Shown in pieces: positions 52,470 to 64,000 of a stretch of 64,000 nt of DNA (position 1 is the first letter of the stretch; each line of letters starts with the position of its first letter). Source of the stretch: Thalassotalea sp. (GTDB lineage Bacteria > Pseudomonadota > Gammaproteobacteria > Enterobacterales > Alteromonadaceae); assembly GCA_029237915.1 (NCBI GenBank), contig JAQWHD010000032.1:87281-151280 (forward strand), read 5' to 3'. The notes below the pieces were generated by a model. That model was given only the letters and a program-made list of their open reading frames with translations, did no database searches and was not told the DNA's origin. The translations under genes and the position numbers were made by a program.

Positions 52470-52669
52470 GCCATTACATTTCATATTTGATGAAGCTATG
52501 TATTATAGCTTCATCAATTTTTGCAAACCTCTCTATCTTATTACCTTTTAAACTATTTTTGCATATTCCTTTTTGATATAAAAAATCGTTATCTATTCTT
52601 TTATGTTTTAACTAAAGCTGTTTATTCTTTATCTATTGTTAATAAATCGTCAATAATTGGATAAAGAAC

Positions 52670-54469
52670 ATGTTGGTAAAAGCCAATACAGACTCATCTG
52701 CAAGTTTAAATACTGAGCAACTACAGCAGTTGCAACAGGTATCTCAACAATTCACGCCTTTACAACTTGCTTGGGCAAGTGGTTATCTTGCTGCCAAAAG
52801 CGAGAATGTTGGCAATCCAGCCAACATCCAAGCCGAAAGTAGTGCATCTGCCAAACTTACTATTTTATATGGCTCACAAACCGGTAATGCAAAAGCCGTT
52901 GCTAGCCAAGTAGAGGCTGCAGCGAGTAGCGCAGGTATCAAGGTGAGTACTTTTAATATGGCTGACTATAAAGGTAAGAACCTTAAAAATGAGTCCCATG
53001 TTTTAATTATTACTAGCACTAATGGTGAAGGTGAGCCGCCTGATGATGCCATTGCATTGCACGAGTTTTTAGGCTCTAAGCGTGCGCCTAAGTTATCAAA
53101 TCTTAACTACTCGGTACTCGCACTGGGTGATTCAAGTTATGAATTCTTCTGCCAAACAGGTAAAGACTTTGACGAAATGCTTAGTAAACTTGGCGCTAAA
53201 GCGTTTAGTCCGCGTATTGATTGTGATCTTGACTATCAGCAAAACGTAAAAGACTGGCAAGAAATCGTTTTAAAAGAAGCCGCTAGTCAGCTAAAAGCAA
53301 CAACGGCTGATGTTGTGCAATTGCCAGTTGATAATGCCAGCCAAAATCAAACGAGCCAATACAGTAAAGAGAACCCTTTTACTGCGACTATATTAGCCAA
53401 TCAAAAGATCACAGGTCGAGATTCAAATAAAGTTGTGCAACATATCGAAATCGATTTAGCCGATTCAGGTATTACTTACCAACCAGGTGATGCATTGGGC
53501 ATTTTCCCGGTAAATGACAAAGCGTTAGTCGCTGAAATAGTTAAGTTATTAACGTTAGAGCTTAGTCAAAATGTCTTACTTAATGAGCAAGACATTAGTT
53601 TAGAGCAAGCGTTAACAAGCGAACTAGAAATAACTAAGTTAAATAAAGCCAGTATCCTTGCTTGGGCTGAGCTTGCGAATAATGATGAATTAACGGCATT
53701 ACTTAGTGATTCAGAGCAATTACGCGAGTTGATCAACACAGTACAATTTATCGATTTTGCTAAGCAATATCCTGCACAAGTTTCAGCTCAGCAATTAGCT
53801 TCAACCTTAGCAGCAATAACGCCGCGTCTATATTCAATAGCATCTAGTCAAGCAGATGTTGAAGAAGAGGTACACTTAACTGTCGGCCTTGTTGAATATG
53901 AAGTTGACAATCAGCAACGACTTGGCTGTGCGTCAGGTTTTCTAATTGAACGCTTACAAGAAGACGATGAAGTTAAAGTGTTTATTGAGCACAACAATAA
54001 CTTCCGTCTGCCAGCAAACCCTGAAACCGCAGCCATTATGATAGGCCCTGGTACTGGGGTTGCACCATTTAGAGCTTTTGTACAGCAGCGAAGTGCGGAT
54101 GAGGCATCAGGTAAAAACTGGTTATTCTTTGGCGATCAAACATTTACCCAAGACTTTTTATATCAAGTTGAGTGGCAGTCTTACCTTAAGTCAGGTGAAT
54201 TAAGCCGACTCGATGTTGCATTTTCACGTGACCAAGCACAAAAAATATATGTGCAAGATAAATTGAAAGCCCAAGGTAGTGATGTATTTGCCTGGTTAGA
54301 AAGCGGTGCACATTTATATATCTGTGGTGACATGCAACGTATGGCCAAAGATGTTCATCAAGCTTTAGTCGAAATTATTAGTGAGCATGGTGCAAAAACC
54401 CTTGCCCAAGCCGAAGATTATTTAAAACAATTACGCATTAATAAGCGTTATCAGAAGGATGTATATTAA
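52670..54469 (+). CDS. cysJ: Sulfite reductase flavoprotein alpha-subunit CysJ
   Basis: A 599-residue NADPH-dependent FAD/FMN flavoprotein that passes electrons to CysI for sulfite reduction to sulfide. The N-terminal flavodoxin domain shows [14 protein letters not shown] near residue 62. The FAD/NADPH part has [24 protein letters not shown] and the C-terminal KRYQKDVY. The last base of the stop is shared with the cysI start. TTATCTATT occurs twice, 40 bp apart, in the 200-bp upstream gap (52589 and 52629), possibly a CysB-type site. Confidence 0.97.
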   Translation: MLVKANTDSSASLNTEQLQQLQQVSQQFTPLQLAWASGYLAAKSENVGNPANIQAESSASAKLTILYGSQTGNAKAVASQVEAAASSAGIKVSTFNMADYKGKNLKNESHVLIITSTNGEGEPPDDAIALHEFLGSKRAPKLSNLNYSVLALGDSSYEFFCQTGKDFDEMLSKLGAKAFSPRIDCDLDYQQNVKDWQEIVLKEAASQLKATTADVVQLPVDNASQNQTSQYSKENPFTATILANQKITGRDSNKVVQHIEIDLADSGITYQPGDALGIFPVNDKALVAEIVKLLTLELSQNVLLNEQDISLEQALTSELEITKLNKASILAWAELANNDELTALLSDSEQLRELINTVQFIDFAKQYPAQVSAQQLASTLAAITPRLYSIASSQADVEEEVHLTVGLVEYEVDNQQRLGCASGFLIERLQEDDEVKVFIEHNNNFRLPANPETAAIMIGPGTGVAPFRAFVQQRSADEASGKNWLFFGDQTFTQDFLYQVEWQSYLKSGELSRLDVAFSRDQAQKIYVQDKLKAQGSDVFAWLESGAHLYICGDMQRMAKDVHQALVEIISEHGAKTLAQAEDYLKQLRINKRYQKDVY

Positions 54470-56190
54470 TGTCTGCGCAATTGATTGACCCAAATGTGGT
54501 ACAAGGTACCTTAGCAGTAAACGAAAGAATTAAAGGTGAAAGCCAAAATCTACGTGGCACTATTGCTAAAGACTTAACTGATGATATTACCGGCGGATTT
54601 ACTGCTGATAATTTTCAACTGATTCGCTTTCATGGCATGTATCAACAAGATGACCGAGATATTCGTGCTGAACGAGCCAAGCAAAAATTAGAGCCTCTAC
54701 ATAATGTAATGCTCAGAGCGAGAATGCCAGGAGGCATAATAACGCCAAAGCAGTGGTTAGCCATTGATAAATTTGCTGATGACCATACATCGTATGGCAG
54801 TATTCGCTTAACCACGAGGCAAACATTTCAGTTTCATGGCGTGTTAAAACCTAATATTAAGTTGATGCATCAAACCCTTAATAATATTGGTATAGATTCA
54901 ATTGCTACTGCGGGCGATGTAAACCGTAATGTATTATGTACTTCAAACCCTGTTGAATCTGAATTACACCAAGAAGCTTATGAGTGGGCTACTAAAATAA
55001 GTGAGCACTTACTACCAAAAACGCGAGCGTATGCTGAAATTTGGTTAGATGGAGAAAAAGTTGAACAAACCCAATCTCCAGTAGAGCCAATTTTAGGAGA
55101 TAATTACTTACCTCGTAAATTTAAAACTACCGTGGTTATCCCTCCTAGTAACGATATTGACGTGCATGCCAACGATTTAAATTTTGTTGCTATCAGTGAT
55201 GGTAAAAAATTAGTCGGCTTTAACGTGTTAGTTGGCGGTGGCTTAGCCATGACCTTCGGAGATAAATCTACTTATCCCCGCCGAGCAGACGATTTTGGCT
55301 TTATTGAACTTAAAGACACTCTAGCATTTGCCGAAGCTGTAGTGACCACCCAACGTGATTGGGGTAATCGCGTCAATCGTAAAAATGCCAAAACTAAGTA
55401 CACCTTAGATAGAGTCGGTATAGACACGTTTAAAGCGGAAGTTGAAAGCCGTACAGGAATCGCTTTTGCGCCTTCTAAACCTTATGAGTTTACATCACGT
55501 GGTGACCGCATTGGTTGGGTTGAAGGCATAGATAACAAACATCACTTAACGGTATTTATTGAAAACGGTCGTATTAAAGATAATGACCAAGGTGCATTAA
55601 AAACAGGTGTTCGCAAAATTGCTGAAATTCACCAAGGTGATTTACGCATGACCGCCAATCAAAACTTAATTATTGCTGGCGTTGCCAAAAATGATAAAGC
55701 TGAGATTGAACGCATCGCTATAGAGCATGGCTTAATTGATAGTACTCAATCGAGTCAACGTCAAAACTCAATGGCCTGTGTCGCTTTTCCTACTTGTCCA
55801 TTAGCTATGGCTGAGGCTGAGCGTTTTTTACCTGAGTACGTGACTCGAATAGAGAGTCTACTAGCTAAGCACAATATTAGTAATGAACACATCATATTTC
55901 GCGTAACGGGCTGCCCGAACGGTTGTGGCCGTGCCATGCTTGCTGAAATTGGTTTAGTGGGCCGCGGCCCTGACAAATATAACCTCTACTTAGGTGGCAA
56001 TACTGAAGGTACGCGTGTGCCTAAGATGTATAAAGAAAATATTAATTCAGCCGAGATACTTAATATAATTGACGAGTTAATTGGTCAATGGGTAGCAGGG
56101 AGAGTATCGGCTGAGTGTTTTGGCGATTTTGTTATCCGCGCGGGTATTATTGCAGAAGTTAAAAACAGCGCTAGGGACTTTCATGACTAA
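54469..56190 (+). CDS. cysI: Sulfite reductase hemoprotein beta-subunit CysI
   Basis: A 573-residue sirohaem/4Fe-4S enzyme reducing sulfite to sulfide with CysJ. The cluster/sirohaem cysteines are in [16 protein letters not shown] and [14 protein letters not shown] near residues 438-490. The duplicated nitrite/sulfite-reductase folds are intact, and the substrate Arg region [12 protein letters not shown] is present. Its ATG overlaps the cysJ stop, and cysH overlaps its end. Confidence 0.97.
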   Translation: MSAQLIDPNVVQGTLAVNERIKGESQNLRGTIAKDLTDDITGGFTADNFQLIRFHGMYQQDDRDIRAERAKQKLEPLHNVMLRARMPGGIITPKQWLAIDKFADDHTSYGSIRLTTRQTFQFHGVLKPNIKLMHQTLNNIGIDSIATAGDVNRNVLCTSNPVESELHQEAYEWATKISEHLLPKTRAYAEIWLDGEKVEQTQSPVEPILGDNYLPRKFKTTVVIPPSNDIDVHANDLNFVAISDGKKLVGFNVLVGGGLAMTFGDKSTYPRRADDFGFIELKDTLAFAEAVVTTQRDWGNRVNRKNAKTKYTLDRVGIDTFKAEVESRTGIAFAPSKPYEFTSRGDRIGWVEGIDNKHHLTVFIENGRIKDNDQGALKTGVRKIAEIHQGDLRMTANQNLIIAGVAKNDKAEIERIAIEHGLIDSTQSSQRQNSMACVAFPTCPLAMAEAERFLPEYVTRIESLLAKHNISNEHIIFRVTGCPNGCGRAMLAEIGLVGRGPDKYNLYLGGNTEGTRVPKMYKENINSAEILNIIDELIGQWVAGRVSAECFGDFVIRAGIIAEVKNSARDFHD

Positions 56191-56923
56191 CTTAGCAATG
56201 AAAAGCCGATTTCCGGCATCATTACCCGAAAGCTTGTTAGCACAGTGGAATTTGCAATTAGAAAACTCTACTGCAACTCAGCGAGTGCAATGGGCATTAG
56301 AAAATTTACCTAGTAATTTTGCTTTAACGTCTAGTTTTGGTATTCAATCTGCGGTGATGTTGCATATGATCACGCAAATTCAGCCAGATATTCCGGTAGT
56401 GTTAACTGATACAGGTCATCTGTTTCCTGAAACGTATCAGTTTATTGATGAGTTAACTAAGCGTTTGAATTTAAATTTACATGTGTTTCGCTCTGATTTA
56501 TCACCTGCTTGGCAACAAGCTAGATATGGTAAACAGTGGGAACTCGATGAGGCAGAATTAAAGCAGTACAACCTTGAAAACAAAGTTAAGCCGTTAGAAA
56601 AAGGCTTAGAGCAACTAAGGGTTAATACTTGGTTTTCAGGCGTACGTCGCAGCCAAACCGAGCATCGAAAATCGCTGCAAGTGTTACAGGTAATTCGTGG
56701 CCGTTTTAAAGTGCATCCAATTATTGATTGGAGTAATAAACAAATTCATGAGTATTTAACTAAGCATAATTTACCTTATCATCCGTTATGGGAACAAGGA
56801 TATATGTCAGTCGGTGATGTGCATTCTAGCAAGCCGATAACCGCTGATATGTCTGAAGAAGATAGTCGCTTTAATGGTATGCAACGAGAATGTGGCTTAC
56901 ATACCGATGGTGATGGTATTTAA
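56183..56923 (+). CDS. cysH: Phosphoadenosine phosphosulfate reductase CysH
   Basis: A 246-residue enzyme reducing PAPS to sulfite with thioredoxin. The PP-loop-like region [14 protein letters not shown] lies near residue 48, [13 protein letters not shown] follows, and the catalytic Cys is in the C-terminal RECGLH. It lacks the two CC pairs of 4Fe-4S APS reductases, so it is the PAPS form. The ATG at 56183 follows AGGGA and overlaps cysI by 8 bases. Confidence 0.97.
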   Translation: MTNLAMKSRFPASLPESLLAQWNLQLENSTATQRVQWALENLPSNFALTSSFGIQSAVMLHMITQIQPDIPVVLTDTGHLFPETYQFIDELTKRLNLNLHVFRSDLSPAWQQARYGKQWELDEAELKQYNLENKVKPLEKGLEQLRVNTWFSGVRRSQTEHRKSLQVLQVIRGRFKVHPIIDWSNKQIHEYLTKHNLPYHPLWEQGYMSVGDVHSSKPITADMSEEDSRFNGMQRECGLHTDGDGI

Positions 56924-56940
56924 TTAATACCTGTAAAGTA

Positions 56941-56992
56941 ATCAAGGTGTCAGAGTCGTTGAAACGAGTTTCAACAACTCTGACACCTTGAT
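56941..56992. repeat. Long palindromic hairpin downstream of cysH
   Basis: Two 25-base arms pair at 24 positions around a GA loop; the outer part is ATCAAGGTGTCAGAGT against its complement and the inner part GTTGAAAC/GTTTCAAC. There is no T run. It lies between convergent genes, like the related shorter palindrome at 2740-2758, and shares its CAAGGTGTC/GACACCTTG arms. Confidence 0.8.
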
Positions 56993-57005
56993 GTTTGATA
57001 CTAGT

Positions 57006-57842
57006 TTAAACTTTAACGCCTAGCTCGCGTAGACGCTCAAGTAAGTAGCTATGTTGAGTGTGACGCTCAGACAGTTTAACTTCACTTCTTGGGTGTAAAA
57101 ATAGCGGTAATGAAATTCTTGATTTACTTGCATCACTACCTTCAGGGTTAATTACTCTATGGCTAGTTGATGGGAAATAGCCACCCGATGCTTCTTGTAA
57201 CATATCACCTATATTAATGATTAAATTACCAAAATCAGATGGTACGTCTTGCCATTCGCCAGATTTTAGTTGTACCTGTAATCCCGGCTCATTGGCTGCG
57301 GGTAAAATGGTTAATAGGTTGATGTCTTCATGAGCTGCAGCTCTAATTGCTCCTGCTTCTTCATCGCCAGATAATGGTGGGTAATGTAAAATGCGCAATA
57401 AGGTATTTGGTGTATCCATGATCATATTAGATAATGGCTCTGCATAAAGTTTAGCAACATCAGCAGGGCTGTATTTTTCTACCCAATTTAATAGCTCTTT
57501 AGCTAATTCAGATGCCAAATGATAATAGTGTAAAATCTCAGTTTTTAATTCTTCTGGGATCCTGCCCCATGGGTAAACATGATAGTACTCTTTAATATCT
57601 TTTTGTTTATGGCCTTTAGCAGTCTCTGAAATTTCACGACTAAAAAAACCGTCCTGTTTTTCAGGATCAAAGGCGTAATCGTCTTTATTGCCAGCTAAAA
57701 AGAATTGTTGCCAATTAAGATAAATAGACTCTACTAATTCTTGTTTAATCGGGTGGTTTCGTAAAACGCCAAATCCTGTTTCACGTAACGAGGCAACAAA
57801 CTCTTGTCCGGCATTTTCTGATAAATAATCAACGACCTGCAT
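57006..57842 (-). CDS. Isopenicillin-N-synthase-like 2OG-Fe(II) oxygenase
   Basis: A 278-residue non-haem iron oxygenase. The iron ligands His and Asp are in AHEDINLLTIL and the distal His in TSHRVINPEG. The 2-oxoglutarate-binding Arg and Ser are in SRISLPLFLHP. The N-terminal GFGVLRNHPI block is also typical of the family. The substrate is unknown; sequences of this kind are common in marine gammaproteobacteria without a beta-lactam pathway. It is transcribed alone. Confidence 0.88.
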   Translation of the reverse strand: MQVVDYLSENAGQEFVASLRETGFGVLRNHPIKQELVESIYLNWQQFFLAGNKDDYAFDPEKQDGFFSREISETAKGHKQKDIKEYYHVYPWGRIPEELKTEILHYYHLASELAKELLNWVEKYSPADVAKLYAEPLSNMIMDTPNTLLRILHYPPLSGDEEAGAIRAAAHEDINLLTILPAANEPGLQVQLKSGEWQDVPSDFGNLIINIGDMLQEASGGYFPSTSHRVINPEGSDASKSRISLPLFLHPRSEVKLSERHTQHSYLLERLRELGVKV

Positions 57843-58003
57843 GTGTCTTTCCTAAATATTGTTTAATTAGGCTAATTTTAATCTATTTTTAGCTATTTTG
57901 GTAAAATGAATGAAATATTATAATGTTTAAATTGCCCAGTTATAGGGTAAATGCTATGTTACTTTTAATCACCTCTTTGTTATCTAAGTATTAGGCTATC
58001 CAA

Positions 58004-58333
58004 ATGAAAACAATAACTACAGCATTTATTTCAACGATATTATTAACTCAAGTGGGTTGTACTTTTTTCCAACCAGACCCATGTGATGAAATTACCTTTA
58101 GTTCAGAGCAGCAGTCTGAGTGTAGCAATTTACAGCGTCAAATAGTTAATGCTAAAAATGAACCTATTAAACGTACTGAGCTACAAAGACGTTACGAATT
58201 AGATTGCGTTAATCTTCGTTATTATCGTGATGATATGAGCAGCGATCGCTGTGAAAATCCAGAGAGTGTCGATGTGATTTTAGAAGAAGAGCATCCACAA
58301 GCTGAAGAAACTGCAACAACGACAAAGCAGTAA
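58004..58333 (+). CDS. Small lipoprotein
   Basis: A 109-residue protein with a signal peptide ending in the lipobox TQVGC. The mature part is cysteine-containing (PCDEITF, ECSNLQRQI, LDCVNLRYY, DRCENPESV), with four cysteines that may form two disulfides, and an acidic Thr-rich end. It precedes a thioredoxin-like gene by 3 bp; that protein could act on its disulfides. No family recognised. Confidence 0.65.
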   Translation: MKTITTAFISTILLTQVGCTFFQPDPCDEITFSSEQQSECSNLQRQIVNAKNEPIKRTELQRRYELDCVNLRYYRDDMSSDRCENPESVDVILEEEHPQAEETATTTKQ

Positions 58334-58336
58334 TTA

Positions 58337-58804
58337 ATGATGATAAAAATTAAATTATTTTTACTCACGTTATTATTAGCTTTTTCTTGCGCTAATAGCT
58401 TCGCCAATGAAAACAGCAAAGCACAGTTGCAACAGTTGTTAGACGCTAATAAAGGCAAAGTGATTTATTTAGACTTTTGGGCATCTTGGTGCATTCCTTG
58501 TCGAAAGTCGTTTCCGTGGATGAATGCAATGGAAGCTAAGTATAAAGACAATGGCTTTAAAGTAATCACCATAAATCTTGATGTTGAGCGAGAATTAGCA
58601 GAAGAGTTTTTAGTTGAAAATCCAGCGAACTTTACTGTCATATACGATCCTAAAGGCACAATTGCTAAAGAGTTTAAACTTAAAGGCATGCCAAGCAGTT
58701 ATATTATTGGTAAAGACGGTCAACCTAAATCAGCACACGTAGGTTTTTTCAATGATAAAAAAGCCGCTTATGAAGCTGAATTGGTTAAGTTTATGAAAAA
58801 TTAA
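58337..58804 (+). CDS. TlpA-like periplasmic thioredoxin-fold protein
   Basis: A 155-residue exported thioredoxin-family protein. A signal peptide (about residues 1-21, ending SFANE) is followed by the active site WASWCIPCRKSFPWM, the strand VITINLDVE and the cis-Pro loop KGMPSSYI. TlpA/ResA relatives reduce disulfides in the periplasm. Its immediate neighbour is a four-cysteine lipoprotein. Confidence 0.9.
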   Translation: MMIKIKLFLLTLLLAFSCANSFANENSKAQLQQLLDANKGKVIYLDFWASWCIPCRKSFPWMNAMEAKYKDNGFKVITINLDVERELAEEFLVENPANFTVIYDPKGTIAKEFKLKGMPSSYIIGKDGQPKSAHVGFFNDKKAAYEAELVKFMKN

Positions 58805-58833
58805 TTAAGCAGTTAACTTAATTTGTATAGTAG

Positions 58834-58865
58834 GCCGAATCACTTTTAAAGTGGTTCGGCTTTTT
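58834..58865 (+). terminator. Rho-independent terminator
   Basis: The stem GCCGAATCACTTT/AAAGTGGTTCGGC (one G-T pair) is followed by TTTTT after the TlpA-like gene. Confidence 0.9.
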
Positions 58866-58890
58866 ATTAACTGATTACTATTTAAACGAT

Positions 58891-58914
58891 AAATTTAAAC
58901 GCTTGTTTAAATTT
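58891..58914. promoter_or_regulatory. PsrA-like palindrome upstream of fadBA
   Basis: AAATTTAAAC and GTTTAAATTT form a perfect 10-base inverted repeat around GCTT. The core AAAC-N4-GTTT fits the binding core of PsrA, the TetR-family fatty-acid-degradation regulator of gammaproteobacteria. It lies 101 bp before fadB. No psrA or fadR gene is in the window. Confidence 0.55.
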
Positions 58915-59014
58915 ATATTGATTTGCGTATCCATACAAGGCAAACTCAGGCAACTATAATTTCTTTAAATAAATTTTATTAATTCAATATCTCACAGAGA
59001 TAAGGAGTCTCGGC

Positions 59015-62370
<3,356 letters not shown>

Positions 62371-62396
62371 TTACGTATAAATGTTCAAACAATAAA

Positions 62397-62418
62397 AAGC
62401 CCAGCATTTGCTGGGCTT
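62397..62418. terminator. Bidirectional terminator between fadA and ppaC
   Basis: A 9-bp stem AAGCCCAGC/GCTGGGCTT with loop ATTT. The A tract on the left gives a T run on the minus strand, so it fits ppaC best, while also following fadA. Confidence 0.8.
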
Positions 62419-62459
62419 GTTGTTATTTGTGGTTTGCTTAAATATGTCTAATGACGATT

Positions 62460-62484
62460 AAACTAAACTAAACTAAACTAAACT
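62460..62484. repeat. Five tandem copies of AAACT at the ppaC 3' end
   Basis: A perfect pentanucleotide repeat (5 copies, 25 bp) spans the last codons and stop of ppaC. Read on the minus strand the unit is AGTTT, which meets a TAG within a few codons in any frame, so copy-number change would alter only the last residues. Confidence 0.9.
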
Positions 62485-63393
62485 ATCTTGTAATGGCGGT
62501 ACTACTTGTTTCTTACGACTAAGAATACCATCAACCCAAACTTTACCTTCAGTCGTTGCCGCGCCAAAAGCATTAAGGGTTAAGTTGTCGTCATCACTTG
62601 CTACTAAAATTTCAGAGCCTTCTTTCATAATGTCTGTTAATAGTAATAAAACACTATGACGTTCGCCTTCTGCTTTTAGTGCAGCGATATCTGCCTGTAA
62701 ATCAGCTTTCATTTGATCAAACACAGCTAAGTCGAGAACTTCTAATTGACCAATACCAACTTTTTTACCGTTCATATTAAAATCTTTAAAGTCACGTAAT
62801 ACTAAATCGCGAACCGGCGTACCTAATACCGCAGACTTAACTTCAAACATTTCCATGCCTAAAGCTTTGTAATCTTCAATTCCAGCAATTTCAGCTAATG
62901 CTTCAACACATTTAATATCAGCAGTAGTACAGGTTGGCGATTTAAAAATAACGGTGTCACTTAAAATCGCACACATCATTAAACCAGCAATATCCTTTGG
63001 AATTGCTACTGAATGGAAGTCATACATCATTTTGATAATAGTATTCGTACAGCCAACAGGACGTATCCAACACTCTAATGGAGTAGAAGTAGTAATGTCG
63101 CCTAATTTATGGTGATCAATAATACCTAAAACAGTTGCCTCATCAATATCGTCTGGGCCTTGTACTTTATCTGAATGGTCAACGATATAAATACCTTCAC
63201 CAGCATAGCTAGTTTTTAGCATTGGCTCTTCAAAACCAAACTTTTCAAGAATGAATTTTGTTTCCGGTGATAATTCGCCTAAACGGGCTGGTAATGCATC
63301 TTCACCTATTGTTGTCTTAAGGTAAGACAAGGCAATAGCGGAAGCGATTGAATCTGAATCAGGGATCTTGTGACCCACAACATAAGCTGGCAT
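62473..63393 (-). CDS. ppaC: Manganese-dependent inorganic pyrophosphatase
   Basis: A 306-residue DHH-family (family II) pyrophosphatase hydrolysing pyrophosphate to phosphate in the cytoplasm. Metal-binding motifs are HKIPDSDSIASA near the N-terminus, YIVDHSD, and the DHH motif in GIIDHHKLGD. The C-terminal DHHA2 substrate lobe ends in LSRKKQVVPPL. The ATG at 63393 has GGAG ahead; an upstream in-frame start would place that site in the coding part. Confidence 0.97.
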   Translation of the reverse strand: MPAYVVGHKIPDSDSIASAIALSYLKTTIGEDALPARLGELSPETKFILEKFGFEEPMLKTSYAGEGIYIVDHSDKVQGPDDIDEATVLGIIDHHKLGDITTSTPLECWIRPVGCTNTIIKMMYDFHSVAIPKDIAGLMMCAILSDTVIFKSPTCTTADIKCVEALAEIAGIEDYKALGMEMFEVKSAVLGTPVRDLVLRDFKDFNMNGKKVGIGQLEVLDLAVFDQMKADLQADIAALKAEGERHSVLLLLTDIMKEGSEILVASDDDNLTLNAFGAATTEGKVWVDGILSRKKQVVPPLQDSLV

Positions 63394-64000
63394 ATAAATA
63401 CTCTCCTTTAATTGCCGCATATTCTAACAAAAAATAAGCAACCATTTAAATAAACTTTTTATAACTAGCTATATATAAATAAAAACGAGAATTAATAAAC
63501 CTAAATAAGAACGCGATTATAACTATTACAAGCTTAATGACGAGCTAATCAAGCAGCTACTTAAGCTAAAAACGCTAGAGTTGCACAACTAAATAACAGT
63601 TTTTGTATGAATAATAAACGAATAGAAAATAATACAACTATTTCATAAAAAAGTGTTGATCTTCACCGGCAGTTCTATACAATGCGCTTCACTTCTTCGG
63701 GACATCCCAAAGAACGGTTAGAAGGTTAAACCTTGAGTAATAACTTAATGTTTAACACCAACAATAACTTTTTAAAATCTTTTTTAAAAACACGTTGACT
63801 TACTAACTGAGGTGTTTATAATGCGCCTCCTGCTTCGGGCAAACGGCAACGTTAACCGGCAGCAACAAGAGTCTAGCGAATGCGACTAGCTCTTCTTATA
63901 AACGAACGTTTATAAGCTCTTTAACAATTAGTTATCATGCAATTTGTGTGGACACTCACATTACAGTTGATTTTACATAGTTCCTTACTTTCGAGTAGGA
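63394..64000 (+). promoter_or_regulatory. rRNA operon promoter and leader region
   Basis: The right 607 bp contain no protein gene but show an rrn control region. P1 is TTGATC (63656-63661), 16 bp, TACAAT (63678-63683) followed by GCGC. P2 is TTGACT (63795-63800), 16 bp, TATAAT (63817-63822) followed by GCGCC, the G+C-rich discriminator of stringently controlled promoters. A leader hairpin CTTATAAACG/CGTTTATAAG (63895-63916) and boxA GCTCTTTAACAA (63916-63927) for antitermination follow. The 16S gene must begin just past the window. Confidence 0.88.

Noticed and set aside
52589..52637. Twice-repeated TTATCTATT upstream of cysJ as a CysB site
   Set aside because: CysB sites are too degenerate to assign from two short repeats in A+T-rich DNA; mentioned only under cysJ.
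56958..56975. GTTGAAAC-GA-GTTTCAAC as a PsrA operator
   Set aside because: It has an AAAC/GTTT core but is the inner part of a larger hairpin between convergent gene ends, where an operator makes little sense.
62460..62484. AAACT repeats as a CRISPR-like or phase-variation array
   Set aside because: Units are only 5 bp with no spacers, and frame changes would not switch the gene off.
63394..64000. 16S rRNA or tRNA gene within the window
   Set aside because: Only promoters, boxA and leader sequence are visible; the mature 16S start is not reached before the window ends.

Overview
The window is a stretch of bacterial chromosome from a marine gammaproteobacterium, most likely a Colwelliaceae (Thalassotalea/Colwellia-like) member of the Alteromonadales. 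I infer this from the A+T-rich codon use, the Alteromonadales-type rrn leader at the right end, and lineage-typical small families: TIGR02922, TIGR04219, a DUF3718-like protein, DUF2333 and YehS/DUF1456. The family assignments come from sequence recognition alone; no search was run. Almost all of the window is ordinary, densely packed core genome. There is no prophage, CRISPR array, insertion sequence with a transposase, or tRNA gene that I can see.

Layout. 1-5.4 kb: a small TPR-like protein, typA, sodB, a PuuD-type membrane protein and a secreted barrel-like protein. 5.4-10.7 kb: yihY, a proline iminopeptidase, dtd, a YiiD-like acetyltransferase/thioesterase, a YeeZ-like dehydrogenase and small membrane proteins. 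10.7-17.1 kb: a membrane-quality cluster on the minus strand (M48 protease with LemA; two SPFH proteins with NfeD), then a CPBP protease. 17.1-27.9 kb: histidine utilisation, with hutCHU on the minus strand and hutI on the plus strand tied together by three HutC-type palindromes. Between them lie a MocR-type regulator, ccoG, a secreted pyroglutamyl-peptidase-like protein lacking the catalytic cysteine, a lone LytTR domain and a small cysteine-motif protein. 27.9-35.3 kb: rraA, rpmE, priA, a SPOR protein, hslVU and conserved DUF genes. 35.4-37.5 kb: an ECF sigma/anti-sigma/DUF4097 operon. 37.7-45 kb: dnaB, a TIGR02922 gene, zur, a large secreted glycosidase-like lipoprotein and dusA. 45-47.4 kb: a 29-codon gene and a phage-shock-type operon behind a sigma-54-like promoter. 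47.5-52.5 kb: a copper chaperone, DUF2333, an outer-membrane barrel and a GH3 glucosidase. 52.6-58.8 kb: cysJIH, a 2OG-Fe(II) oxygenase, a small lipoprotein and a TlpA-like thioredoxin. 59-63.4 kb: fadBA and ppaC. The right end holds the two promoters and boxA of an rRNA operon whose 16S gene lies outside the window.

The most interesting material is in accessory details. (1) The psp-like operon starts with a secreted 105-aa protein and has a 33-aa membrane peptide where pspB usually sits. (2) A 29-aa membrane peptide gene upstream of it has a promoter-like element matching, in sequence and 16-bp spacing, the one in front of the ECF sigma gene 10 kb away. (3) There is a Cys-to-Ala C15-family pseudoenzyme. 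(4) A 162-bp MITE-like element with terminal inverted repeats lies between zur and the glycosidase. (5) A related palindrome occurs in two convergent intergenic gaps. (6) Candidate operators (HutC, LacI-family, PsrA-like) sit in front of the matching catabolic genes.
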